Origin: Clostridia bacterium
GTDB lineage: Bacteria > Bacillota > Clostridia > Oscillospirales > RGIG577
Direction: 5' to 3'
DNA length: 6,495 bases
Assembly (NCBI GenBank): GCA_017419325.1
Contig: JAFOLN010000063.1
Span: 1 to 6,495 of the forward strand
This document shows positions 1 through 5,644 of this stretch, in pieces. The notes beneath the pieces were generated by a model. The model was given only the letters and a program-made list of their open reading frames with translations. It was not told the DNA's origin and searched no databases. Every line of letters begins with the position of its first letter. Position 1 is the stretch's first letter. Both the position numbers and the translations under genes were made by a program.

Positions 1-1
1 G

Positions 2-364
2 GCGGGCTCGTCCATGATATGCGCGTCCGGCGCGGATATGCGTGTGATGCTTACGATGATTTCTGCATTTCTGGGCTTCGGCGGCCTCTCTGTACATATG
101 CAGCTTCTGCCCCACATCCGCGAGGCGGGCCTTTTTGCGGGAAAGTACGTCATGGGAAAGACGCTCCACGCATGTCTGTCGGCGGCGATAACGTATTTTT
201 CGGCGGGACGCTTTGCGGGAGTCCTGCCCGCGTTCTCGCCTGCGGGAAGATATACGCCCGCAATCGCATCCTACGGGCTTTCGCTGGCGCTTTTATTCGC
301 GGGCGGGGCGCTGTGGGCGCTGGTACGTTGTTTTTTTAAGGAAAGAGAACGAAAAACCGATTGA
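2..364 (+). CDS. ylbJ: YlbJ-like sporulation integral membrane protein, 3' part only
   Basis: The reading frame is open from the first complete codon at position 2 to a TGA at 362-364. The gene therefore begins before the window, and only about 120 C-terminal residues are visible; the first in-frame ATG at 14 is not taken as the true start. Three hydrophobic segments can be seen, at fragment residues about 16-34, 52-70 and 85-110, followed by a short basic tail ending KERERKTD. The segment GFGGLSVHMQ (residues 25-34) matches what I recall of YlbJ, a multipass membrane protein with nucleoside-recognition (Gate) domains that is needed for normal spores in Bacillus subtilis. No transport substrate can be read from the sequence. 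The family call rests on this short C-terminal signature; another Gate-domain membrane protein is the main alternative. The next gene's promoter begins inside the stop codon region. Confidence 0.72.
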   Translation, partial: AGSSMICASGADMRVMLTMISAFLGFGGLSVHMQLLPHIREAGLFAGKYVMGKTLHACLSAAITYFSAGRFAGVLPAFSPAGRYTPAIASYGLSLALLFAGGALWALVRCFFKERERKTD

Positions 365-389
365 ATACGACAAGGGAATAGGGTATAAT
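361..389 (+). promoter_or_regulatory. Sigma-A-type promoter for the small cysteine-rich gene
   Basis: A -35 box TTGAAT lies at 361-366 and a perfect -10 box TATAAT at 384-389, separated by exactly 17 bases. The -35 box overlaps the ylbJ stop codon (362-364). A transcript would start near 395-397, giving a leader of only about 14 bases before the ATG at 410. The -35 matches TTGACA at 4 of 6 positions. There is no extended -10 TG. The call comes from base matches only. Confidence 0.72.
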
Positions 390-397
390 CAAACCGT

Positions 398-406
398 GAG
401 GTGAGG
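398..406 (+). promoter_or_regulatory. Ribosome binding site that fixes the start at 410
   Basis: GAGGTGAGG contains AGGTGA (399-404), which pairs with the 3' end of 16S rRNA and lies 5 bases before the ATG at 410-412. It overlaps the alternative in-frame GTG at 401, which has no suitable upstream site of its own and would lie almost at the predicted transcript start. The ATG is therefore the better start. Confidence 0.7.
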
Positions 407-409
407 ACG

Positions 410-616
410 ATGTTTTCAAAGGAAATAAGGCCCATGTGCCTTTACTGCTTCAATTCGACAAAGGTATTCGACGACGGAAAGTACTGCCTCTGTCCCAGAG
501 CGGGCGTGGTGGCCGTCGACCATTCGTGCCGCAAATACAAATATGACCCGACAAAGCGGATACCGCCGCGCCGGAAGGCCTTTTCTGGCGGCGACATAGA
601 AATAAGCGAGATATGA
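410..616 (+). CDS. Small cysteine-rich, zinc-ribbon-like protein of unknown function
   Basis: The product is 68 residues from the ATG at 410 (71 if the GTG at 401 were used). It has five cysteines and a histidine: C10 and C13 as CxxC, C26 and C28 as CxC, H38 and C40, followed by a basic RKYKYDP stretch. Spacing of this kind suggests a zinc-binding knuckle or ribbon, but the ligand set is inferred and was not tested. I have an impression of similar short proteins in Clostridia, with a CxYC start and a GVV..C.K(F/Y)(K/R)YDP core, but know of no assigned function. There is no signal peptide or membrane segment, so it is probably cytosolic. It has its own promoter and a strong hairpin terminator directly at its stop codon, so it is likely made as a monocistronic message. 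The basic C-terminal part (KRIPPRRK) could contact nucleic acid; that is speculation. Confidence 0.8.
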   Translation: MFSKEIRPMCLYCFNSTKVFDDGKYCLCPRAGVVAVDHSCRKYKYDPTKRIPPRRKAFSGGDIEISEI

Positions 617-647
617 AAACAAGGGCTTCACATGAAGCCCCTGTTTT
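616..647 (+). terminator. Rho-independent terminator of the small cysteine-rich gene
   Basis: Bases 616-630 and 633-647 form a 15-bp inverted repeat with one mismatch. It has a GC-rich core (GGGCTTCA/TGAAGCCC) and AAAAC/GTTTT outer arms. The innermost A-T pair must open, so the real loop is about 4 bases (ACAT). The A-run before and T-run after the core mean it could end transcription from both directions. The stop codon TGA (614-616) touches the stem. Confidence 0.8.
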
Positions 648-835
648 ACGCTTAAAGACTTTAAAACGGTTTTTTCGGTTTTTCTAAGCAGAAAGTTGAA
701 ACTTTGCGAAAGATATTCTTCGGCTTCGCCTCAGAATGACAATTGGGGAGGCTTCACTCCGGGAATCGTGGCATATGGCAAAGACCAATTTTAAATCTTT
801 TAGTGTAATTTAAAAGAGAGCCGGGCGGCTCTCTT
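617..835. other. Gene-free stretch between convergent transcription units
   Basis: No convincing coding sequence is present on either strand. Besides the two terminators at its ends, it contains a small inverted repeat AAAGTT-GA-AACTTT at 692-705, a repeat-like motif at 708-741 (listed separately), and AATTGG at 741-746 facing CCAATT at 785-790. A loose pair of inverted T/A-rich ends, GACTTTAAAACGG (657-669) and CCAATTTTAAATC (785-797), encloses most of it. Together these could be a decayed small non-coding repeat element, but the symmetry is imperfect and no target duplication was seen. Confidence 0.5.
708..741. repeat. Possible dispersed intergenic repeat with imperfect hairpin
   Basis: The segment includes ATTCT (715-719) and AGAAT (734-738), which face each other across an inner GGC-TTC-GCC hairpin. 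On the opposite strand it reads approximately GTCATTCTGAGGCGAAGCC followed by GAAGAAT. This resembles the GTCATTCTGAGCGAAGCGAAGAATC type of short sequence that I recall recurring between genes in many unrelated bacterial genomes. Only one copy lies in this window, so repetition is not shown here; the call rests on memory of the motif. Confidence 0.42.
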
Positions 836-838
836 TTA
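811..838 (-). terminator. Rho-independent terminator of the MATE transporter gene
   Basis: Bases 812-822 and 827-837 form a perfect 11-bp inverted repeat (AAAAGAGAGCC/GGCTCTCTTTT) with a 4-base loop and one extra T-A pair at 811/838. Read on the minus strand, the stem ends in TTTT and continues into TAAATTACAC, an acceptable U-rich tail. The stop codon TAA of the transporter gene (836-838) is part of the stem. Symmetric A and T arms allow use from both sides, so it would also stop plus-strand readthrough. Confidence 0.82.
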
Positions 839-2191
839 CACCTTCGTGAGATTTTTTATCCACCGCTTCGAGCGGTAGCGTATTATGTACGGAATGAACT
901 TAAGCGTATCCTCCGCGTTTACCGCGATGAACACCACCCATACGGGGAAGTCCATAATAAGCCCGAGTATGGCCGCCATGGGCACGCCGAAGCCCCATAT
1001 GCCTATGAGGTCCGTAAGAAGGCAGAACCGCGCGTCGCCGCCGGAGCGAAGCACCCCGATGCACGACACATACGAAAGGGCGCGTATCGTAAAGAAGGCG
1101 GCGAATATGTTCATTAGCATAAGCGCCGTATCCGCGCTTTCGGGCAGAAGCTTAAAGAGCGTAAGCACATGGGGATTTATAAGGAAAAGCGCGCCGCTTA
1201 TTATAAGCGCCACCACCGTCGTATACTGCATGATGCGCTTTCCGTAGGCGTAGGCCGTGTCGCTCTCGCCCTCGCCTATCTTTTTGCCTATCATTATGGA
1301 CGCGGAGCTGCCCAGACCGAACACGGCTATCCACGCCATGCGCTCCACCGTGCCGCTTATGTTCACGGCCGCCGCCGCGTTCGTGCCTATGTGGCCGTAT
1401 ACCACCGTATACATGGACGTGCCAAGAGACCAGAGGCATTCGTTCAAAAAAACGGGCAGCGCGGTCTTTATGACCTTCTTTAAAAACGCACTCTTAAACG
1501 AAAGCATCTCTTTGGGCGTTGAGGCGGCAATATACTTTTTACTGTAAACTATACTTACGATTATAACGGCCTCCACGAGGCGCGATATGAGCGTTGCAAC
1601 GGCCGCGCCCTTTACCCCCATGGGCTCAAAGCCGAAGTGGCCGAATATGAGCACCCAGTTTAAGAACGTATTTAAACTCAGGGCGATAAAGCTGGCCGCC
1701 GTCGGCACCACCACGTTCTCGATGCTTCGAAGCACCGCCGTAAATGAAAGGGACACCGCCGTCGCAACGTAGCTTATGCCCACAACGCGAAGGTACTCCA
1801 TGCCGAGGCCGATGGGCTTGGGGTCGTTCGTGAATATGTGCATAAGGTTTTCCGGGAATATTATGGCCGCCGCCGCGAATACGGACGAAAGCACAAGCCC
1901 CGCCGTAAGTCCCACGCCCTGCACATGCTTTATGCGCCGTATGTCCTTCGCGCCCCAGAACTGCGCCATGAACACCTGCGTGCCGCTCGATATGCCGAAA
2001 AGGGCTATCATGATAAGAAAGTATATGATATTGCAGAAGCCCACCGCCGCGATGGACGCCTCGCCCAGCGAGCCTATCATGATGGTGTCCACCAGATTCA
2101 AAGACGAATTGATGAGATACTGCATCATAATCGGTATCGCAAGCGTTATAAGCGTCTTGTTGAACGGATCTCCCGCCATCCTTTTTATCAT
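836..2191 (-). CDS. MATE-family multidrug/metabolite efflux transporter
   Basis: The 451-residue product has the length and hydrophobic pattern of a 12-helix MATE exporter, which uses a sodium or proton gradient to export organic cations or metabolites across the cytoplasmic membrane. Family hallmarks are the N-terminal LAIPIMMQYLINSSLNLVDT stretch (17-36) leading into IMIGSLG, and in the second half LRSGGDARF (381-389) followed by DLIGIWGFGVP (394-404). The two halves give the usual pseudo-symmetric repeat of six helices each. The chain ends in a short basic cytosolic tail (YRSKRWIKNLTKV). The start is ATG at 2189-2191, with GGAGG at complement 2198-2202 and 6 bases of spacing. The gene lies downstream of a hairpin that ends only a few bases before this ribosome binding site, and it has its own terminator. 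Substrate cannot be predicted, so no gene symbol is given. Close alternatives within MATE (NorM, DinF or MepA type) cannot be separated by eye. Confidence 0.93.
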   Translation of the reverse strand: MIKRMAGDPFNKTLITLAIPIMMQYLINSSLNLVDTIMIGSLGEASIAAVGFCNIIYFLIMIALFGISSGTQVFMAQFWGAKDIRRIKHVQGVGLTAGLVLSSVFAAAAIIFPENLMHIFTNDPKPIGLGMEYLRVVGISYVATAVSLSFTAVLRSIENVVVPTAASFIALSLNTFLNWVLIFGHFGFEPMGVKGAAVATLISRLVEAVIIVSIVYSKKYIAASTPKEMLSFKSAFLKKVIKTALPVFLNECLWSLGTSMYTVVYGHIGTNAAAAVNISGTVERMAWIAVFGLGSSASIMIGKKIGEGESDTAYAYGKRIMQYTTVVALIISGALFLINPHVLTLFKLLPESADTALMLMNIFAAFFTIRALSYVSCIGVLRSGGDARFCLLTDLIGIWGFGVPMAAILGLIMDFPVWVVFIAVNAEDTLKFIPYIIRYRSKRWIKNLTKV

Positions 2192-2208
2192 ATACTTCCT
2201 CCGAAAAC

Positions 2209-2239
2209 CCGTAAAGGGAGCCGTGCGCTCCCTTTACGG
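2209..2239 (-). terminator. Terminator or attenuator hairpin between the 610-residue gene and the MATE gene
   Basis: Bases 2209-2221 and 2227-2239 form a perfect 13-bp inverted repeat, including GTAAAGGGAGC/GCTCCCTTTAC, with a 5-base loop. On the minus strand it follows the upstream gene's stop by about 10 bases and is followed by GTTTTCGG, a short T-run. On the plus strand it is followed by seven T at 2244-2250. It therefore looks bidirectional, with the weaker tail in the direction of the genes. The T-run leads directly into the MATE ribosome binding site. Confidence 0.75.
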
Positions 2240-2248
2240 ACCGTTTTT

Positions 2249-4081
2249 TTAATTCATTCCCGACTGGTCGTCCTCAAAGGTGTACCAGTCGTCGCTGTAT
2301 GAGGACGCGCCCTCACCGGGCGAAACGGTCACGCTTTCGCTCCCGCCCGCCTCGGGCAGCGGATAGTCTGCGGCCGCCTGTTCCTCTTCGTCCATATCGG
2401 CAAACACGCCCGATATGTCGTCCGGCGCCGCGGCGTCACCCTGTCGGACAATAGTCTGAATATCGTATATGCCCATGTCGGAGGGCACATACGTTATATT
2501 TACCGTATCGCCGGGATTTAAGGTTATAACGAACTCGTCCGCGGCGGCGGAGGTGCGGTAGAAGATATCCTCGCCCTCAAGCCTTATATAGAAGTAGGTA
2601 TTGCCCTCTATTACCGCGCTTCTTATCTCCGAAATGCGCCCGGAGCTTTCGTTTATAAGTCCTCCGCTTACGTCAACGTCGTCGCCGTGACGCCTTAGAA
2701 GCTGGACGTAATTCTTCTCGCATTCCGCGACGGACGCGCCCGTCGCCACGATCTGATAACGCTCCACGTTTACCATGGCGTACTGCTTTACGAGCTGGGC
2801 GTTGTCCTTGAGCGCGATGAAGTATGTGGGCTGACCCGCCACGTTCAGAAGAAGCGGGAAGGTCGCCTCGTATTTAAGGTGCTGTACCACGCCCTCGGCG
2901 GAGCGCATCGCGGAATATTCCGCCGCGCCGGGCACCGAATAGTAGTGGGTGTCCTTCGTGCGCTGATTAGTCAGTATAAAGCCGATGTTCGAGTCGTCGC
3001 CGCCGGAGGAGGTTATGCCCGTGTATACGTAGATGTCGTCGTTTAAGGCAAGGTAGTTATAGCCCTCCGTTGTCTGCGTTACTTCCTTCTGACCGAACAC
3101 GGAATTTATAAAGCCCTTTATATAGAGGCCGTGATAATTATACTGCTCCACTATAAGCCCGGCGGGGAAAACGCCGTCTATCCACTGGGGGATGTCCTCC
3201 ACCTTATAATACGTGCATTCGGCCGTTATCGCGTCCACAAGCACTATGCCCGCCACATCGCGGCCGCCGAAAAGGCCTATCGTCTTCTTAATATGGGGCG
3301 CGATCCAGTAGGGGCGGCCCGCGTCGTCTATCTCGAACGTCACGTTCGCGAAGATGTACGTGGGGTACTTGAAGCGAAGATATCGCTCAAGAAGCTCGTT
3401 GAAGTGCTCATATGGCGACACCTTCATGCATGCGCCGAACTCGTCCTCCAGGCGCACCACCTCAACCTCCTGCGTTATCATATTAAGACGCATATAGGCG
3501 GGAAGTCCCTTCCTCGTGTTGTTTATCCATTTCCACACGTCGCCGTAGTAAAGCGAGGTGACGCGGTAGGGGCGGTTCTGGAAGTTTATCTGCGAATACT
3601 CGCCCGACACCTCGAACTGGGACACCATGTCGGCAAGCTCTCCGAGCTTCCTGTCGCCCAGCTTCTGAGCAGAGGCCTTGTCAAGCAGCGGTATCTGATT
3701 ATATGTGATCTCCGCCACGTCCTCCGTGAAGCTTCCCTCCTCCACCGTGATAAGCTCGCGGTACGAGGCCGCCCGAAAGAGCGGCACGCTCACTATGGTG
3801 CCTATAATGAACACGGCGACTATAATGCCTATCATAACGCCCAGCGGCTTTACGACAGACATGGTCTTATATGTGCTTTTGTCGAATATTATATCCGCCG
3901 CGCGGTGCCGTCCGAAGGAGAAGATTATATATGCCACAAAGAAAACGGCTATAAGCACGATGAGAAAAAAGTAAAAGCCCTCGTCCTGCAGATTTATGGG
4001 CGGAAATACGGCGTAAAAGTAGATTGCGCCGAATATAAGCGTCGCAATGAGCGCCTTCAGTATTATCGTTCCTTTTCTCAT
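2249..4081 (-). CDS. Conserved membrane-anchored protein of unknown function, large extracytoplasmic region
   Basis: The product has 610 residues. Three hydrophobic helices lie near residues 6-26, 36-56 and 81-102. The rest is soluble and, by the usual topology argument, probably outside the membrane. Notable blocks are KLGDRKLGE (140-148), YWIAPHIK (258-265), NYLALNDDIYVYTGITS (342-358), a YSVPGAAEYSAM...EGVVQ block (381-400), and PTYFIALKDNAQLVKQYAMV (418-437). A beta-rich piece follows at about 490-532, then an acidic, low-complexity tail (about 550-610, including DMDEEEQ and many S/G/D). I recall related Firmicutes proteins carrying unhelpful labels such as 'Tat pathway signal sequence domain protein', but no twin-arginine signal is visible here and I know of no demonstrated function. 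The start ATG at 4079-4081 has GGAGG at complement 4091-4095, with 9 bases of spacing. It follows thiN by 27 bases, so co-transcription with the kinase operon is likely; a cell-envelope role is only inferred from topology and context. Confidence 0.85.
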   Translation of the reverse strand: MRKGTIILKALIATLIFGAIYFYAVFPPINLQDEGFYFFLIVLIAVFFVAYIIFSFGRHRAADIIFDKSTYKTMSVVKPLGVMIGIIVAVFIIGTIVSVPLFRAASYRELITVEEGSFTEDVAEITYNQIPLLDKASAQKLGDRKLGELADMVSQFEVSGEYSQINFQNRPYRVTSLYYGDVWKWINNTRKGLPAYMRLNMITQEVEVVRLEDEFGACMKVSPYEHFNELLERYLRFKYPTYIFANVTFEIDDAGRPYWIAPHIKKTIGLFGGRDVAGIVLVDAITAECTYYKVEDIPQWIDGVFPAGLIVEQYNYHGLYIKGFINSVFGQKEVTQTTEGYNYLALNDDIYVYTGITSSGGDDSNIGFILTNQRTKDTHYYSVPGAAEYSAMRSAEGVVQHLKYEATFPLLLNVAGQPTYFIALKDNAQLVKQYAMVNVERYQIVATGASVAECEKNYVQLLRRHGDDVDVSGGLINESSGRISEIRSAVIEGNTYFYIRLEGEDIFYRTSAAADEFVITLNPGDTVNITYVPSDMGIYDIQTIVRQGDAAAPDDISGVFADMDEEEQAAADYPLPEAGGSESVTVSPGEGASSYSDDWYTFEDDQSGMN

Positions 4082-4108
4082 GTCACATTTCCTCCGCCGC
4101 GTGGCGCG

Positions 4109-4741
4109 TTACTGCTTTTTAAAGAATTCCACAACGAAAAGGCGGCCTTCGGTCGTCTCTATCCTTGCGTTGTCCGAAACGATGACGTTGCTTATGCCGA
4201 GAGAAACGTCCGTCGCCATGTCGTAGCCGTTAAGGGGATACTCGAAGCCGTGAAGCGTTATGCCCTTGACCGGCTTGTCTATGGCAAAAAGGGACACGGT
4301 GCGCCTGCCCTCGTTCGGGAAGGTGTACTCCTTCCCTATAAAGAAGTATCTCGCCTCTTCGTCCGTCATCATGGCGTGATATCCCTGCTTCTCTATCCAT
4401 AAGAGAAGCAGCACGTTCGCGAACATATGGTCGAAGCGGCCTCCCGTGGCGGCGTAGAAGATAAACTCCGTGCAGCCCCGCTTTATGCCCTCCTTTACGG
4501 CTATCATGGTGTCCGTATCGTCCTTATGGGTGTCGAAGGTGAAAAGCTCAAAGTCGCCCTTCGGCACTCCGTCCTTCGCGGAATCGAAGTCGCCCACCAC
4601 GATGTCGGGCTTTACCCCCGCCTCGCGGGCATATTCATAGCCGCCGTCGGCGCATATCACTATGTCGCCCGCGTCCTTTTTCATGTTCCTTATCGGCTCT
4701 ATATCCGCGTTCGGCGCGGAGCAGATTATATGGCATTTCAT
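4109..4741 (-). CDS. thiN: Thiamine pyrophosphokinase
   Basis: This cytosolic enzyme transfers diphosphate from ATP to thiamine, giving thiamine diphosphate, the cofactor of transketolase and pyruvate-processing enzymes. The 210 residues match the family length (about 210-220). Catalytic-domain motifs are CADGG (30-34), GDFDS (50-54), HKDDTD (72-77) and GGRFDH (100-105), with the acidic residues that bind Mg-ATP and pyrophosphate in place. The C-terminal thiamine-binding beta domain shows TVSLF (148-152) and SLGISN (180-185). All key motifs look intact. The ATG at 4739-4741 is 6 bases after the rsgA stop. Its ribosome binding site is weak (AAAGGA within the last rsgA codons, rather far from the start), so translational coupling to rsgA is likely. 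In B. subtilis, as I know the locus, rpe sits between these two genes; here it is absent. Confidence 0.96.
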   Translation of the reverse strand: MKCHIICSAPNADIEPIRNMKKDAGDIVICADGGYEYAREAGVKPDIVVGDFDSAKDGVPKGDFELFTFDTHKDDTDTMIAVKEGIKRGCTEFIFYAATGGRFDHMFANVLLLLWIEKQGYHAMMTDEEARYFFIGKEYTFPNEGRRTVSLFAIDKPVKGITLHGFEYPLNGYDMATDVSLGISNVIVSDNARIETTEGRLFVVEFFKKQ

Positions 4742-4747
4742 AAAAGC

Positions 4748-5638
4748 TCACATCCTTTTACTTTCGCTTATTTCCCACGGTTTTATGTCCTTTATCTGTT
4801 CATAGAGGGCGCAGTAGGACTGATGGCGCGTCTTTTCAATTTTGCCCTGTGACAGCGCCTCTCTTACGGCGCAGCCCTTCTCCTTCGTATGGGAGCAGCC
4901 CGTAAAGCGGCAGTCGTCTATATAGGGGATAAAATCGCGGAAGCCGCGGCACAGCTCCTCCTTGTCTATTATGGAGAGCCTTTCTATGTCGTATGACGAA
5001 AAGCCGGGCGTGTCGGCGACGTAGCCGCCGTAGGCCTCAATGAGCTCCACATGGCGCGTTGTGTGCCTTCCGCGCTCGATGCGGTCGGACACGCCTCCCA
5101 CCTCGAAGGACGCGCCGAGCCCCAGCCTGTTTATTATGCTCGACTTGCCCACGCCCGATGCGCCCGTGAACGCCGAAACGCCGTTCTTTATGTACGGCGC
5201 GAACATCGCCTTCACGTCGTCGCGCTCGGCCGACAGGGCTATCGTTTCAAAGCCCGCGTTTCTGTATATCCCCGGGAGCGGCGACGCGGGATTTAAGTCC
5301 GTCTTGTTTATGACGATGACGGGCTCTATGCCCTTAAGCTCGCATATTGCGGCTATCTTGTCCACGAAGAGAAGATTGGGCTCAGGCCTTGCCGCCGCCG
5401 CGACTATGAACATCCTGTCCACGTTCGCAAGGGGCGGGCGTATCATGTGGTTCCTTCGCGGGAGTATCTCAAGCACGTACCCGGTGCCGTCGTCCTGTAT
5501 TTCTATCTCTGCGCGGTCGCCCGCGGCGGGCTTTATGTTGTCCTTTCTGAAGCGGCCCCGGGCGCGGCACTCTATGACGCCGCGCTCGGTCTTAACGTAG
5601 TAAAACCCGCCTATGCCTTTTAAAATAAGTCCTTCCAT
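4748..5638 (-). CDS. rsgA: Ribosome small-subunit-dependent GTPase RsgA (YloQ/YjeQ family)
   Basis: RsgA is a circularly permuted GTPase that checks late maturation of the 30S ribosomal subunit. The 296 residues carry the full domain order. An N-terminal OB-fold (about 1-65) binds rRNA. The permuted G domain has G4 NKTD (111-114) before G1 GASGVGKS (159-166), then the GRHTT switch (190-194) and G3 DTPG (209-212). A C-terminal zinc-binding helical domain has ligands C242, C247, H249 and C255. The permuted order together with the zinc knuckle makes the call nearly certain. The ATG at 5636-5638 lies 6 bases after the stop of the PASTA kinase gene, with an AGGA inside that gene's last codons as ribosome binding site. 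The gene ends in ATG-TGA and thiN starts 6 bases later. In Firmicutes RsgA homologues are reported as partners or substrates of PrkC, which fits this neighbourhood. Confidence 0.97.
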   Translation of the reverse strand: MEGLILKGIGGFYYVKTERGVIECRARGRFRKDNIKPAAGDRAEIEIQDDGTGYVLEILPRRNHMIRPPLANVDRMFIVAAAARPEPNLLFVDKIAAICELKGIEPVIVINKTDLNPASPLPGIYRNAGFETIALSAERDDVKAMFAPYIKNGVSAFTGASGVGKSSIINRLGLGASFEVGGVSDRIERGRHTTRHVELIEAYGGYVADTPGFSSYDIERLSIIDKEELCRGFRDFIPYIDDCRFTGCSHTKEKGCAVREALSQGKIEKTRHQSYCALYEQIKDIKPWEISESKRM

Positions 5639-5644
5639 ACGGTT

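Noticed and set aside
401..409. GTG at 401 as start of the small cysteine-rich gene
   Set aside because: It lies inside the ribosome binding site of the ATG at 410 and only a few bases from the predicted transcript start.
416..631. Minus-strand frame of 71 codons opposite the small cysteine-rich gene
   Set aside because: The plus-strand gene has a promoter, ribosome binding site, clustered cysteines and terminator; the minus-strand frame has none of these.
741..790. AATTGG/CCAATT inverted pair as a possible operator or terminator
   Set aside because: The arms are only 6 bases and 38 bases apart, with no GC-rich core or T-tail; chance is sufficient.
1776..2302. Overlapping plus-strand frames opposite the N-terminal half of the MATE gene
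   Set aside because: They have no ribosome binding site, no domain and low-complexity composition, and the minus-strand MATE gene explains the openness.
4082..4108. Space after thiN where a spoVM-like peptide gene might sit
   Set aside because: Only 27 bases are present, and they hold the next gene's ribosome binding site. The ATG-TGA at complement 4083-4088 is an immediate stop, not a gene.
3131..4402. Long open frame of 423 codons on the plus strand
   Set aside because: It runs opposite to the 610-residue gene and thiN, whose products have clear family motifs. The translation is rich in R, H and Y with no recognisable domain, typical of an antisense shadow of a biased coding region.
5040..5600. 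Plus-strand frame of 186 codons opposite rsgA
   Set aside because: RsgA motifs on the minus strand are complete and unambiguous; the plus-strand translation is only their reverse-strand shadow.
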